Assembly: GCA_015060535.1 (NCBI GenBank)
Contig: SUYH01000009.1
Location: 21,482-85,481, forward strand
Source: Prevotella sp.
GTDB taxonomy: Bacteria > Bacteroidota > Bacteroidia > Bacteroidales > Bacteroidaceae
Reading direction: 5' to 3'
DNA: 64,000 nt
Numbering within the stretch: the stretch's first letter is position 1; each line of letters begins with the position of its first letter. Below the pieces are notes generated by a model, which saw only the letters and a program-made list of their open reading frames with translations, was not told where the DNA came from and did no database searches. Below, piece after piece: positions 40,401 to 48,405 of this stretch. A program made the translations under genes and the position numbers.

Positions 40401-41659
40401 GCATCCTCGTTACATGCATAGATTTCGTGTCCATGAATATAGGGGTTAAAATCTCCATGGTGCTGGGCATCGCCATGTCCTAAGCCTGTGGTCGACAGTC
40501 CCTTTCCGTTGTCGTCGATGACCATCGAGCCGAAGCAGATTTCGTCTCTTCCGTCCCAATCGACATCGGCTACGGCAAAGTTATGATAGCCCTGACCATA
40601 CCAAGGGCTGCCCGGTGTGTTACAATTCCAGCGCCAGCGCTCCGTCAGTTCGTGGGTGGTGGGATTTACATCGTAGGCAATCATCTTGTGGCGGGTATAG
40701 ATACCACGAGCCAGGAAGATGCTGGGCTTGCGTCCGTCCAGATAAGGAGCACCGAAGAAGTGCTTCGTCGAACGGTGACCGTAGCCGTCACCCCAGGCTG
40801 CTTCCAAGTTGCTTTCGCCATTTTCCAGGCGTTTCAGTGGATATTCCATCACCTGATAGGGCTTACCCGTCTCACCATTCATATAGATAAGGTATTCGTT
40901 ACCCTCATGTACGAACCACTGGTTGGTGTTGGTTTCTCCCAAATAGTTCTTGGAGGCATCGCCAATGACCTGTGTCGTACCATCGGCCATGTGGATGACA
41001 GTACCATCAGAAGCACGCATCACCGCTTCTGCCTTGCCGTCACCATCCCAGTCGTAGGCCACGATGTTCTGTTCGTTGTTCTGGAAATCGGCCATGTTCG
41101 GGCCGAGGTCTACCCACCAAAGCTTCTTACCGTTCATCTTAAACACTTCAATGATGAAGTATTCGCCATTGTAACCCGCCTTCTGGTAGCTGGTTCCTGC
41201 CCAGCTCTGGTTGTCGAACTTCATCAGAATTTCCAGTTCGCCATCGCCATCAACATCAGCCATACAGGCATCGTTGGGTATGTAGGTTGAGGTCAGCGAG
41301 CCGTGGTCAGGTGTAATCTCCAAATAACTCTGGCCCCAAACGGTGGCTTCCTGACTGGCAGCCTGCTCGGTGCCACGCACTACAGCTTTCACCGTATATT
41401 TGCTGCTCTCTGTTCCTGCTGCATCTACGTAGTTCGAAACGTTCAGTGGCTCGCTGTTCACCTTCGTACCGTCGCGGTAGAGGTTATACTTCACATCGTA
41501 GTATTCCTCGCCCATGATACGCCACGAGCAGTACACTCCACTGGTGGTCTTGACGGCCACTAGTCCACGGTCCAGCTGGTCGGTCTGACGTTGAGCATAG
41601 GTTGTTGTCAGCGCTGCTATCGTGAGCATAGCAGTGAATAGGGTTCTCTTCATAAACAT
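37487..41659 (-). CDS. PL11 rhamnogalacturonan lyase with autotransporter-like beta-strand repeats and C-terminal tail
   Basis: Secreted 1,390-residue protein. Signal peptide within MFMKRTLFTAMLTIAALTTTYA-Q. Residues about 22-610 are a complete PL11 (VDGDGELEILMKFDNQS, YDWDGDGKAEAVMRASDG, YNQPPHVSYFLGEL). The following roughly 740 residues are low-complexity Ser/Thr/Gly beta-strand repeats of the autotransporter-associated type (LTKTGTGTLILNGT). The last 35 residues carry the shared tail (GVPVENPTKKGIYIHNGKK). There is no type V barrel, so the repeats probably form a stalk or binding surface. Likely operon: lipoprotein - this gene - PL11. Confidence 0.88.
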   Translation of the reverse strand: MFMKRTLFTAMLTIAALTTTYAQRQTDQLDRGLVAVKTTSGVYCSWRIMGEEYYDVKYNLYRDGTKVNSEPLNVSNYVDAAGTESSKYTVKAVVRGTEQAASQEATVWGQSYLEITPDHGSLTSTYIPNDACMADVDGDGELEILMKFDNQSWAGTSYQKAGYNGEYFIIEVFKMNGKKLWWVDLGPNMADFQNNEQNIVAYDWDGDGKAEAVMRASDGTVIHMADGTTQVIGDASKNYLGETNTNQWFVHEGNEYLIYMNGETGKPYQVMEYPLKRLENGESNLEAAWGDGYGHRSTKHFFGAPYLDGRKPSIFLARGIYTRHKMIAYDVNPTTHELTERWRWNCNTPGSPWYGQGYHNFAVADVDWDGRDEICFGSMVIDDNGKGLSTTGLGHGDAQHHGDFNPYIHGHEIYACNEDAPNNNFRDATTSKIYYRSTSGNDDGRSMCGNFTNDYPGAIGLSSRDEPISCVVNDHITGLTKASANVTQNMRIYWDGDLLEESFDYSNGKNSAGAIYKYGQSGALEVLTGSMTNNDTKGTPCYQGDILGDWREEVMMRTKDNKIRIYTTTIPTEWRIPTLWHDHQYRQAMVWQMCGYNQPPHVSYFLGELEGITQAPPALTMTGRTEVKGGDMIDNSLRDKQVLMAEAADITVNIPQSSVDPYIFFDNAPSWVEGHDDNNNITTRYFTHTLTGGGFNGNMRLVKQGDGILKLPENIAHEYWGDTEIWAGTLVASQGGMPHSAVWINRFGRLESYPESNTRFKSVVASYGSVLSPGGSNTNSSGFAMEKLTLGFGAIVELDVSSDHSGLVYQSPDMIGTETLIIEKKDWQYGPAYSTPVLRIIPHFAEGESNLAPGKYLIMQSSKIEGNISDFVIEGLEGMKCKLESEVKSDVITNIYLVVSSLRSPENTTWDGGTDGIWDFAVTENFKSSSGEKEIFVTGDNVTFNDNASNTTIIVTDELTPGSITFDNSSKDYTVEGTGNIVGNAMLTKKGEASVTINNVNKLTGGIYLQAGKLNVSTLSNSDGVEYGALGGVDNPIVFSGGTLGINGTTVSSQNINIDSNGTIETTGAARLTHNGSIDGSKKQLTKTGTGTLILNGTAKYGTLTIEQGNVQVGEISDVHQYPDTVVLNGGTLKDPDNIYSYSRNKVNIVVPEGKTATWTLDARCDYTGKLFGKGTLTVNVTSVRSNMQGDWSQFEGTLNFKNTKTGSYDPVIQWNNSKGMGKATVTGTFDNSGKNVVIGTVLGDATLTGSGTYTATNLSLKVTRGRGNNTNTKISVAGTLSVTGTINVTWAGTQPKLGETVTLWTVGRLNASSSVTLNLPTLPSGLYWDTSDLLKAEGILRVTDQPTGIKAMNADTKNDGKYYTLSGVPVENPTKKGIYIHNGKKIVIK

Positions 41660-41672
41660 ATCTTGGTCTTAA

Positions 41673-42224
41673 TTATTTTTGTTTCTGAGCTGAGTCTACG
41701 AAATAGTTAATCTTGTTAGTGCTGACATCGTACGATTTGCCATCACAAGTCAGTTCTTTAACATTCATGTTGAGGAATAGCGTACTGGTGTCCATTTTAT
41801 AGAGGGTTTCCAGATACATCAGGGCAAACACTTTATAGGGTTTCCCGTCTACCGTTACGTCCACCGCCAGGTCAGTTTCCTCCATCAGGAAATAAATATA
41901 GCCACTGGCTACCGACATCTGTATGATAGGGGCTGATAGGGAGATATTCTGCGCCGATGACAATGCCTGGTTCAGCTGTGCTTCGTCGGTAAACACGCGT
42001 TCCAAGATGGGTTTCATGGGCAAGGGTTTTACCGTGAGATTCTCGCTAATTGTGATATTGATCTTCTGTGGAATATTGTCTACCAGAATATTACCCACGT
42101 AAGTCCCCTTGGTGTTGTTGTATATTTCCTGGCCCGAATTTTCATTCACTTCAATACTGGAACTGTCGCATGCTGCCAGACAACATGCGAGTAAGGCGGA
42201 AAGCGCAAATTTCAAAAGTTTCAT
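41673..42224 (-). CDS. Lipoprotein of unknown function
   Basis: 183-residue protein with a clear lipobox signal (MKLLKFALSALLACCLAAC). The ATG at 42224 was chosen over 42260, which would add 12 residues ahead of the signal and lies at the -7 box. The mature part is Ser/Asn-rich, then mixed alpha/beta with no motif I can name; DUF4840-like lipoproteins of Bacteroidota are a possible match but unproven. It precedes the large PL11 by 13 bases and has a full promoter, so it heads that operon and may be a small surface glycan-binding or assembly factor. Confidence 0.75.
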   Translation of the reverse strand: MKLLKFALSALLACCLAACDSSSIEVNENSGQEIYNNTKGTYVGNILVDNIPQKINITISENLTVKPLPMKPILERVFTDEAQLNQALSSAQNISLSAPIIQMSVASGYIYFLMEETDLAVDVTVDGKPYKVFALMYLETLYKMDTSTLFLNMNVKELTCDGKSYDVSTNKINYFVDSAQKQK

Positions 42225-42257
42225 AAGTAACTTGTTTTTGTAATGTCTTATTCCGTG

Positions 42258-42288
42258 CAAAGTTACGCATTTTTAATGAATAGGCAAA
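42258..42288 (-). promoter_or_regulatory. Promoter of the lipoprotein-PL11-PL11 operon
   Basis: On the minus strand TTTG (42288-42285), 19 bases, TAACTTTG (42265-42258), before the ATG at 42224. Confidence 0.75.
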
Positions 42289-42338
42289 AGGTTTCCATGG
42301 TTTTTTAAATCTTGATAACCAAAACAATTGAAAGTAAA

Positions 42339-42426
42339 TTCAGTGAAATTACGTTGTAAATACACTGAATTTGCATTGTAATTACACTGAATTTACATTG
42401 TAATTACAGTGAATTTATTTTGTTTT
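42339..42426. repeat. Four 22-bp tandem repeats upstream of the histone-like gene
   Basis: Units at 42339, 42361, 42383 and 42405. Units 2 and 3 differ by one base; units 1 and 4 are more divergent. Consensus about TACACTGAATTTACATTGTAAT. Across unit boundaries ATTACA and TGTAAT form an inverted repeat. The array ends 3 bases before the -33 element of the downstream promoter. Confidence 0.9.
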
Positions 42427-42429
42427 TTC

Positions 42430-42460
42430 TTGGCTGATTGAATCTTTTTGCCTACCTTTG
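42430..42460 (+). promoter_or_regulatory. Promoter of the histone-like gene
   Basis: TTG (42430-42432), 20 bases, TACCTTTG (42453-42460), 17 bases before the ATG. Confidence 0.75.
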
Positions 42461-42477
42461 TGCTCAAAACGAGCAAT

Positions 42478-42903
42478 ATGGCTATACAGTACAGACTATT
42501 ACAAAACAAAATCAAGGGCAGTAAGAACTATAATAGGTATTATGCCCACACAGTGAAACAAGGTGTTATATCTCTGGAGCAAATCGAGGCAATGATAGAG
42601 TCGAATTGCACGGCAAAGGCTTCCGATGTGAGGCTGGTGTTGCGCGAACTCTTCGATACGGTGAAATTTTATATGCAGAGAGGATATACCGTCGATTTGA
42701 AGGAGATGGGCAAGTTCTCCATATCCGTACAAAGCGTCTGTGTAGACAAGGCCGAGGAGTTCAGAAAAGATAAACATATCACTGGCTTCAAGTGCAACTA
42801 CACACCACAAGGCAGGCGTTATCCCAACGGCAAAGATGAGAAGCGGCATATCCACCGCAGCATTTTAGATGGCTGCGAGGCGGAGGAAGCTAAATACTAT
42901 TAA
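42478..42903 (+). CDS. HU/IHF-family histone-like DNA-binding protein
   Basis: 141-residue member of the HU-related family common in Bacteroidota. Seen: helical N-terminus with ISLEQIEAMIESNC, the strand LKEMGKFSISVQS (matching the HU G-x-F core) and a basic C-terminal tail (QGRRYPNGKDEKRHIHR). It probably bends DNA or organises the nucleoid. The start at 42478 was chosen over an upstream start at 42448 that lies in the promoter. Monocistronic, with a remarkable four-unit repeat against its promoter, which suggests tight, perhaps autogenous, control. Ends 8 bases from the convergent PL9 gene. Confidence 0.85.
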   Translation: MAIQYRLLQNKIKGSKNYNRYYAHTVKQGVISLEQIEAMIESNCTAKASDVRLVLRELFDTVKFYMQRGYTVDLKEMGKFSISVQSVCVDKAEEFRKDKHITGFKCNYTPQGRRYPNGKDEKRHIHRSILDGCEAEEAKYY

Positions 42904-42911
42904 GAGCATTT

Positions 42912-44399
42912 TTATCTTAACTTCACCACGATCGTACGGCCCTGATGGATGTAGATGCCCTTTTCGAGCGCGTCGGAAGGCACTTGTATACCATTGAGAC
43001 TGTAGAAGGACGAGTCGGAGTGGTGCTTTGCGTCGGGAAAGGCATGAATGGCGGTGTCGTCCGTTCCGCCCCATGCCCAACCCATCTGTCGCTGGGCCAG
43101 CTGGCTGCCTGCCTTGCCCCGCAAGAAGGTCATCTCGGGCAGGTTTCCGTCAGCATCGCGGGGAGCGAAGAGCATGGCGGGGTCTGTGGAGACGAACATG
43201 TCGGCAGTGACCATGACGGCCGTCTCGGCAGGGGCAAAGGTGTTGTTTTCGATGGTGCATTGCGCTGCATCACAGTTGATGAGGTGGCCGCCCTTTGACG
43301 AGTCGGTGAAGGTGAACGACACGTTATTCTTCAGGATATGTCCATAGCCTGGCACGTCGACAGCCTCTTCATTGGATTTCCGATTCACCATGTTGTAGTT
43401 CGAACGGTTCATCCATGAGGAGTTGTACTCCCAGCGGCAACCACCCAGATGATGGTTAGAGTAGAGACCATGAGCCTTGTTGCGATAAGCCACGCAATGG
43501 TGAACATAGTTTTGCGGGCAGACTTCCGGGCATTTCGTCGTGCCGGCACTCATGCCATAGCCACCGGCCTTGAAGCCATTGCCATCGCCTGCCGACTGGA
43601 AAGTCGTCGTGTTCTTGGCATCGTCGGTAGGACGGTAGCCGTTATAGAAAGCCCAGCAATGGTCGAACTCTGCCGGTGCCTTGTTGTTAATCAGGTCGAA
43701 GCCGTCGTCGCTGTTGCGCCACGCCCGGCAGTAGCGGATGACATTGCCCGTCTCGGTGGTTTTCTGCACATGGATGCCGAAACCGTCGACATTGCCGCCA
43801 TATTCTCCTTCGCTATAGGCGTCGTAGTTGTTGTAGGCATCGCAGTTCAGCACGAGGTTGTCGGAACCCGCTGTCTGGTAGTAGCCAATGGCCATGCCGT
43901 CGTGCATGGCAATGTTCTCAACGATGCAATGCGATCCCTTTCGTGCCGATACGCATTCCGACTGGGTGTGCCCTTTGATGCGCACGGGGACACCAATGAT
44001 GTCGAAATTGCGGAGGTGCAGATAGTTGGCGCCCAGATAGAATGCCGAAAAACGATACTTACCATCCAACTGCATACCGCTGAAGTCAAATACGGGACGC
44101 TCGCCAGGGTATCCCATGACACAGGTTCTCTTAGAAGTCGTCCCGGCTTTCTCCAATGCAAAGACATAAGCGTACGTGTTGTCTTTCTTCATCACTTGGT
44201 CATCGGTTATCATATAAGTGCCACCTCTGAAGCAGATGGTATCGCCAGAGGAGATTTTCTTATATGCAGCAGGCAGCGTTGCCATTGGTTGGTCGATGGT
44301 TCCTGCAGCACTGTCACTACCGTCGGTAGCGACATAGACAACATTGGCTTGCATGGTGGCGAAGGTCATCAAGGCCAGGAAGATCAATAATTTTTTCAT
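42912..44399 (-). CDS. PL9 pectate / rhamnogalacturonan lyase with C-terminal tail
   Basis: Secreted 495-residue right-handed parallel beta-helix lyase. Signal peptide MKKLLIFLALMTFATMQA. Seen: YVATDGSDSAAGTIDQP, GDTICFRGGTYMI, and the PL9 hallmark DGNGFKAGG, whose Lys277 lines up with the catalytic lysine of studied PL9 enzymes. In related Bacteroides loci PL9 acts on RG-I backbone. The last 30 residues (FYSLNGIQVPSDALEKGIYI) carry the shared tail, so it is probably surface exposed. It lies downstream of a strong terminator and shows no clear promoter box of its own. Confidence 0.9.
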   Translation of the reverse strand: MKKLLIFLALMTFATMQANVVYVATDGSDSAAGTIDQPMATLPAAYKKISSGDTICFRGGTYMITDDQVMKKDNTYAYVFALEKAGTTSKRTCVMGYPGERPVFDFSGMQLDGKYRFSAFYLGANYLHLRNFDIIGVPVRIKGHTQSECVSARKGSHCIVENIAMHDGMAIGYYQTAGSDNLVLNCDAYNNYDAYSEGEYGGNVDGFGIHVQKTTETGNVIRYCRAWRNSDDGFDLINNKAPAEFDHCWAFYNGYRPTDDAKNTTTFQSAGDGNGFKAGGYGMSAGTTKCPEVCPQNYVHHCVAYRNKAHGLYSNHHLGGCRWEYNSSWMNRSNYNMVNRKSNEEAVDVPGYGHILKNNVSFTFTDSSKGGHLINCDAAQCTIENNTFAPAETAVMVTADMFVSTDPAMLFAPRDADGNLPEMTFLRGKAGSQLAQRQMGWAWGGTDDTAIHAFPDAKHHSDSSFYSLNGIQVPSDALEKGIYIHQGRTIVVKLR

Positions 44400-44420
44400 A
44401 GGATGGCTTGCTTTATGATG

Positions 44421-44460
44421 TTAAAAAATCCCCACGCACAATTTTTCTGTGCGTGGGGAA
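44421..44460 (-). terminator. Strong terminator after the 694-residue secreted protein
   Basis: CCCCACGCACA (44430-44440) pairs perfectly with TGTGCGTGGGG (44448-44458). Read on the minus strand it is followed by ATTTTTTAA. Confidence 0.85.
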
Positions 44461-44480
44461 TATAATAGGGTTTCACGCTA

Positions 44481-46565
44481 TTAGCGAACAATGAACTTCT
44501 TACCCTGCTTGATGTAGATACCCTTCTGCAGAGCGTTGGGGTTAACCTGTACACCATTCAGGTTGTAGATAGGAGCATTGTGGTCAGAAACAACCTTGTT
44601 GTAAGGCAGTGTCTCAATGCCAGTAGGATTCTTGGCAACGAAAGTACGAACACGAGCAAGAGCATCCTGAATACGATAGAGCTGGAAGGTCTCATTACCC
44701 TTGATTACTGACAATCCAGAAGCGGGAGCCCAGTTCAAAGCATTGTACTTAGCAATAGCTTCTTCCTCAGTTGCAGCCTCAACGAAGATGTCATCAGTCT
44801 TACTTCGACCATAGTTATCAACTCTATTAACGATGATAAAGTCATTCTCTGTCAATCCGTCAACACCGAGAGTGGCATTGTTGTAGGTAATCTTACCATC
44901 CTGAGCATCGCCAAGGACACCTGTCTGAATCAGACCAATACCAAAGTTGAACTTCATCTGCGGCATATCAGAGCCGTCACCAGTCTTTGTGAACCATGTA
45001 TATACAGGAGCGAACAAGCTATGAGCAACCTCCTCGGTCAGCGTAGAAGGAGCCTTCACAAAGCGGCGGATACCATGATCGGCATCGTAAGGACGAACCC
45101 AAGCAGTGTCACCCACATTTGTACCCTTCACCCAATGGAAACGAAGAGCGTCAGGACGCGCTGTCCAGTTGTTCTCACCAGAAGTGCTGGTGGAAGCGAG
45201 TGTTTCAATCTCAGAGAATCCCTTAGCTGTGAGGTCATCAACTGTCATGTGCTGGAAATCAATATCGTCCTTTACGGCAAACTCAATGTCATTAGCATAT
45301 TCTATAGTTGTAGACTTGAAAGCATCCAGACCACCATCATGAGTAGTGAACTCGAAAGTACCCTTTTCTGTAACAGTGATAGACTCGCCATTCACACAGT
45401 TCTCCTTTGACTTTACATCACCAGAAACACCTTTGAAGGTGTAGTTGAAGAAAATGGCAGGCTGTGTAGGAACGTCAGCATTACTTAATGCAACCTTATA
45501 GGTCTTACCGAATCCCTCTACAACACCAGTTATTGCAGGCACAACTTCAGGTAACTGAATCCATTCTGCAACTACATCTACTTCTTCCTTCTCCGAAGTC
45601 GCTGAACCAGATTCTGTCCAAGCAACTAACTTGCCCGACGATGAAAGATTGAATATGTACAAGCCACCTTCCTTATTAGCATCTGGTGTTAATTCTGTAC
45701 CATTGAATGTAACATGAAGAACCTCGTTGTTACTCTCCTCAATAGAAACAGTATAAGAACGGTTAACTCCGTTTACACCAGTCAAAGCCACTGTGGGTTT
45801 ATTTGCGAATTCTTTAGCCGTAGCAACCTGAATGAGGATATTATCAAGCTTATTAACAGAACCTGTTCTGCCTCCTAACAGATTCATACCGGTAGCATGC
45901 AGATTCTCAACTTCGGCAGGTACATTGTAAATGCCAGTGCCAATGGGAGTGCCAAACTCATCAGAAATGCCCCAAGCTACTGTGCGAGCTGTAACATCCA
46001 CATCAAGAGTAACAGTGTACCAACCATCGAAAGCCAACTTCACAAAATTAACAGAGTCACCGTTGACAGCCCATGTGTCACCTTCCTTAGCCTCATCAGT
46101 CAGCTCAGTGAGGTCGAACAGCCACCAGCGATTAGCCTCGGTTGCCCCTGGCTTAATCTGGTCAGCAGTCTTTCGGTAGTTCTGGTTGTTCCAGCGACCA
46201 TTAGAAAGCCATGTAGAATCAGCAAAAACAACCACCTCACTTGAAAGGTTAGTATCACCTTTCTTCGTCGGAGAAAAATCAAACTTCATCTTGTACTGGT
46301 TAACACCCTCACCATAAAGGTCTGTTCCCCAAAGAGTGTAGGCATTGCGGTCACCACCGCCAGCCTGCGTAAACTGGAAGAAGCTACCATAGGCATCACC
46401 AGCTACTTTCATACCATCAGCATTGTTGGGAGAAATCCAACCAGCGTCAGCAGCGGTCTTTGCCACCTCAAAATCCTGCTTGTACAGGTTCTTGATACTT
46501 GCCTCAGTCACCAAAGAAAAGGCGAATAAAGCAGCAAAAAGGAGATAAAATTTTCTCATAAACAT
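44481..46565 (-). CDS. Large secreted protein of unknown function with C-terminal tail
   Basis: 694 residues. Signal peptide within MFMRKFYLLFAALFAFSLVTEA. Residues about 25-250 look like a concanavalin/LamG-type sandwich (NLYKQDFEVAKTAADAGW, TGMNLLGGRTGSVNKLDNILIQVA). Two similar Ig-like repeats follow (VNRSYTVSIEESNNEVLHV, FGKTYKVALSNADVPTQP), then another sandwich. The end carries the shared tail (IYNLNGVQVNPNALQKGIYI, then KQGKKF). No catalytic motif was recognised. Position, right after two SusCD pairs with its own promoter and strong terminator, suggests a surface glycan-binding protein, but this is inference. Confidence 0.7.
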   Translation of the reverse strand: MFMRKFYLLFAALFAFSLVTEASIKNLYKQDFEVAKTAADAGWISPNNADGMKVAGDAYGSFFQFTQAGGGDRNAYTLWGTDLYGEGVNQYKMKFDFSPTKKGDTNLSSEVVVFADSTWLSNGRWNNQNYRKTADQIKPGATEANRWWLFDLTELTDEAKEGDTWAVNGDSVNFVKLAFDGWYTVTLDVDVTARTVAWGISDEFGTPIGTGIYNVPAEVENLHATGMNLLGGRTGSVNKLDNILIQVATAKEFANKPTVALTGVNGVNRSYTVSIEESNNEVLHVTFNGTELTPDANKEGGLYIFNLSSSGKLVAWTESGSATSEKEEVDVVAEWIQLPEVVPAITGVVEGFGKTYKVALSNADVPTQPAIFFNYTFKGVSGDVKSKENCVNGESITVTEKGTFEFTTHDGGLDAFKSTTIEYANDIEFAVKDDIDFQHMTVDDLTAKGFSEIETLASTSTSGENNWTARPDALRFHWVKGTNVGDTAWVRPYDADHGIRRFVKAPSTLTEEVAHSLFAPVYTWFTKTGDGSDMPQMKFNFGIGLIQTGVLGDAQDGKITYNNATLGVDGLTENDFIIVNRVDNYGRSKTDDIFVEAATEEEAIAKYNALNWAPASGLSVIKGNETFQLYRIQDALARVRTFVAKNPTGIETLPYNKVVSDHNAPIYNLNGVQVNPNALQKGIYIKQGKKFIVR

Positions 46566-46609
46566 TAGTTTTAATTAGTAAATAAGTATATTAAATATGT
46601 ATTTGGGTG

Positions 46610-46639
46610 CAAATTTACAAAATTTTCTTGAATTACAAA
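46610..46639 (-). promoter_or_regulatory. Promoter of the unknown secreted protein
   Basis: On the minus strand TTTG (46639-46636), 18 bases, TAAATTTG (46617-46610), 44 bases before the ATG. Confidence 0.65.
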
Positions 46640-46642
46640 GAA

Positions 46643-46703
46643 ATATTGTTTTTTTAACAATATCTTAATAATGAGGTGTACCCTGTCGATAGAGTACACC
46701 TCA
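46643..46703 (-). terminator. Terminator region after the SusCD operon
   Basis: TGAGGTGTAC (46672-46681) pairs perfectly with GTACACCTCA (46694-46703); a second small hairpin ATATTGTT-TTTTT-AACAATAT lies at 46643-46663. The following minus-strand sequence is AT-rich rather than a clean T run. Confidence 0.6.
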
Positions 46704-46728
46704 TACCTGATTTGTAATCAAGTTGCAT

Positions 46729-48384
46729 TTACCAGCCTGGATTCTGAGTCAGATTTGGATTCTTCATGATCTCACTCTGCGGTATGGGGAAGAGGTTCAT
46801 TTTCTCCTGCCAGTCGCGAGCGTTTGGCAACAGGCCAGCACCGACCAACTTCTTCGTCTCTGTAAATGATCCGTCAGCATTCTTGGTAATCTCCAATCCA
46901 TAAATATTCTGGAAATACTTAGAGCCTTCCTTCCAACGTCGAACATCAAAGAAGCGCTGTCCCTCAAAAGCAAACTCCACAAAACGCTCCTTTTTGCAAG
47001 CGTCAAGTGTTGCCTCACCGTCTGACAAGTTGCCAAGTCCAGCACGATTACGTACAGTATTGATTGCGTTGGCTGCCGTCATCGTAAAACCAGACTTATC
47101 GGTCAGGTTCAGATAAGCCTCAGCATAGTTCAGATAGAACTCAGCCAGACGGAAGATAACCCATGTGCGGTCGTTGCGAGTAGATACGCTTGATCCGCTA
47201 ATCTGGGTACCACCATTCACATATTTCTTCAGATAGAAGCCTGTAGGAGTAGCATTAGCAGTGGGCAGACCGTTAGCACCGCCCCTGTAAGTTTGCAGCT
47301 CCTGGGTATTGACATTAGGCCAAGCGTCACCATTCTTTGCTATCGTAGCTGCCAAACGGACATCACCTGCCTCATAAGCCTCATACAGGTTATAAGAAGG
47401 ACAGTTGCCACCCTTGCCACCAGCACCGGCACCAGACATACCAACGGGGAAGTTGTTAGTTTCGAAATTGATATTCAAGCTATAGAGACGGTTACCGAAA
47501 ATCAATTCCTTCAAAGCCTTTGAATCTTTGTAGCTACCTTCCAGGAACAAGCCGGCATAGTCGGTAGAAAGAGCCATACCACGAGACTTACAAGCATTGA
47601 TAACATCCAAGTTTGCCTGAGCGGCCTTTTTCCACAATTCCTGATTATTGTCTGGGTTGAACAAAGGACTTGCGTGATATAAAGCAGCACGAGCACGGAG
47701 TGCTAAAACAGCCAAGTTGTTGGCGCGTCCGTTCTCAGACACCGTCAACGCCATCTTACCAAGGTCTGTGTAGTCCTTGATAATGGTGTCTTTAATAGCG
47801 ACACACTCATCGTCAATGAACTTAAAGATATCCTCAGCAGAAGTGCGCGGTAACGTGTTAGTTGTCGCAGCATCCAGAGAACTGGTAAAGAAAGGCACGT
47901 CACCATACTGGCGAACCAACAGGAAATAGAAATAAGCACGCAGGAAACGGGCCTCAAACTGGAAGTTATTATACTGATGAATCTCAGCCTTGTAGTCCAA
48001 GTCCATCTTGTACTCATCAAAAGTCAAGTTGTTGAACTCGTTCAGAAAAAGGTTGCAGTAGTTTATACCTTGATAACATGATGTCCAAATGGAACTGTTG
48101 GCATTAGTTGGGCCCCATGCTCCATTATAGAAACTCTCGACAGCATTACCAGCAGTAGAGAACACAGACTCATCGGTAGCAGAACTGAGCATGGCATTGC
48201 TGTAGTTTCCAAAGTCAGAGTCGAGCCTGCTATACATCGAAGTAACCAAGCCGCCAGCACGCTCAAACTTTTTCTTCATGTACTCGGCATCGTCAATTTT
48301 GAACTCTTTATAGTCCATTTTATCACCGCACGACACGAGGACGCAGGCTGCAAGAGCGCTTAAGAAATAATATTTAATTTTCAT
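46729..48384 (-). CDS. SusD/RagB-family glycan-binding lipoprotein (pair 2)
   Basis: 551-residue outer-membrane lipoprotein that lids the SusC transporter and binds oligosaccharides. Lipobox in MKIKYYFLSALAACVLVSC. TPR-type helical region (FEARFLRAYFYFLLVRQYGDVPFF near 145, a SusD hallmark) and the C-terminal RRWKEGSKYF and LFPIPQSEIMKNPNLTQNPGW, a classic SusD ending. It starts 22 bases after SusC2. In this locus it probably recognises RG-I fragments different from those of pair 1. Confidence 0.95.
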   Translation of the reverse strand: MKIKYYFLSALAACVLVSCGDKMDYKEFKIDDAEYMKKKFERAGGLVTSMYSRLDSDFGNYSNAMLSSATDESVFSTAGNAVESFYNGAWGPTNANSSIWTSCYQGINYCNLFLNEFNNLTFDEYKMDLDYKAEIHQYNNFQFEARFLRAYFYFLLVRQYGDVPFFTSSLDAATTNTLPRTSAEDIFKFIDDECVAIKDTIIKDYTDLGKMALTVSENGRANNLAVLALRARAALYHASPLFNPDNNQELWKKAAQANLDVINACKSRGMALSTDYAGLFLEGSYKDSKALKELIFGNRLYSLNINFETNNFPVGMSGAGAGGKGGNCPSYNLYEAYEAGDVRLAATIAKNGDAWPNVNTQELQTYRGGANGLPTANATPTGFYLKKYVNGGTQISGSSVSTRNDRTWVIFRLAEFYLNYAEAYLNLTDKSGFTMTAANAINTVRNRAGLGNLSDGEATLDACKKERFVEFAFEGQRFFDVRRWKEGSKYFQNIYGLEITKNADGSFTETKKLVGAGLLPNARDWQEKMNLFPIPQSEIMKNPNLTQNPGW

Positions 48385-48405
48385 AATCTTCTATCTTTAA
48401 TAAGT

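Noticed and set aside
40583..41290. 235-codon ORF opposite the large PL11
   Set aside because: It is a shadow of the beta-propeller coding region, with no signal or family match.
37487..41659. The large PL11 as a type V autotransporter
   Set aside because: It has strand repeats but no C-terminal 12-strand barrel; it ends with the short sorting-like tail.
42339..42426. 22-bp repeats as a CRISPR array
   Set aside because: The units are contiguous without spacers and no cas gene is near.
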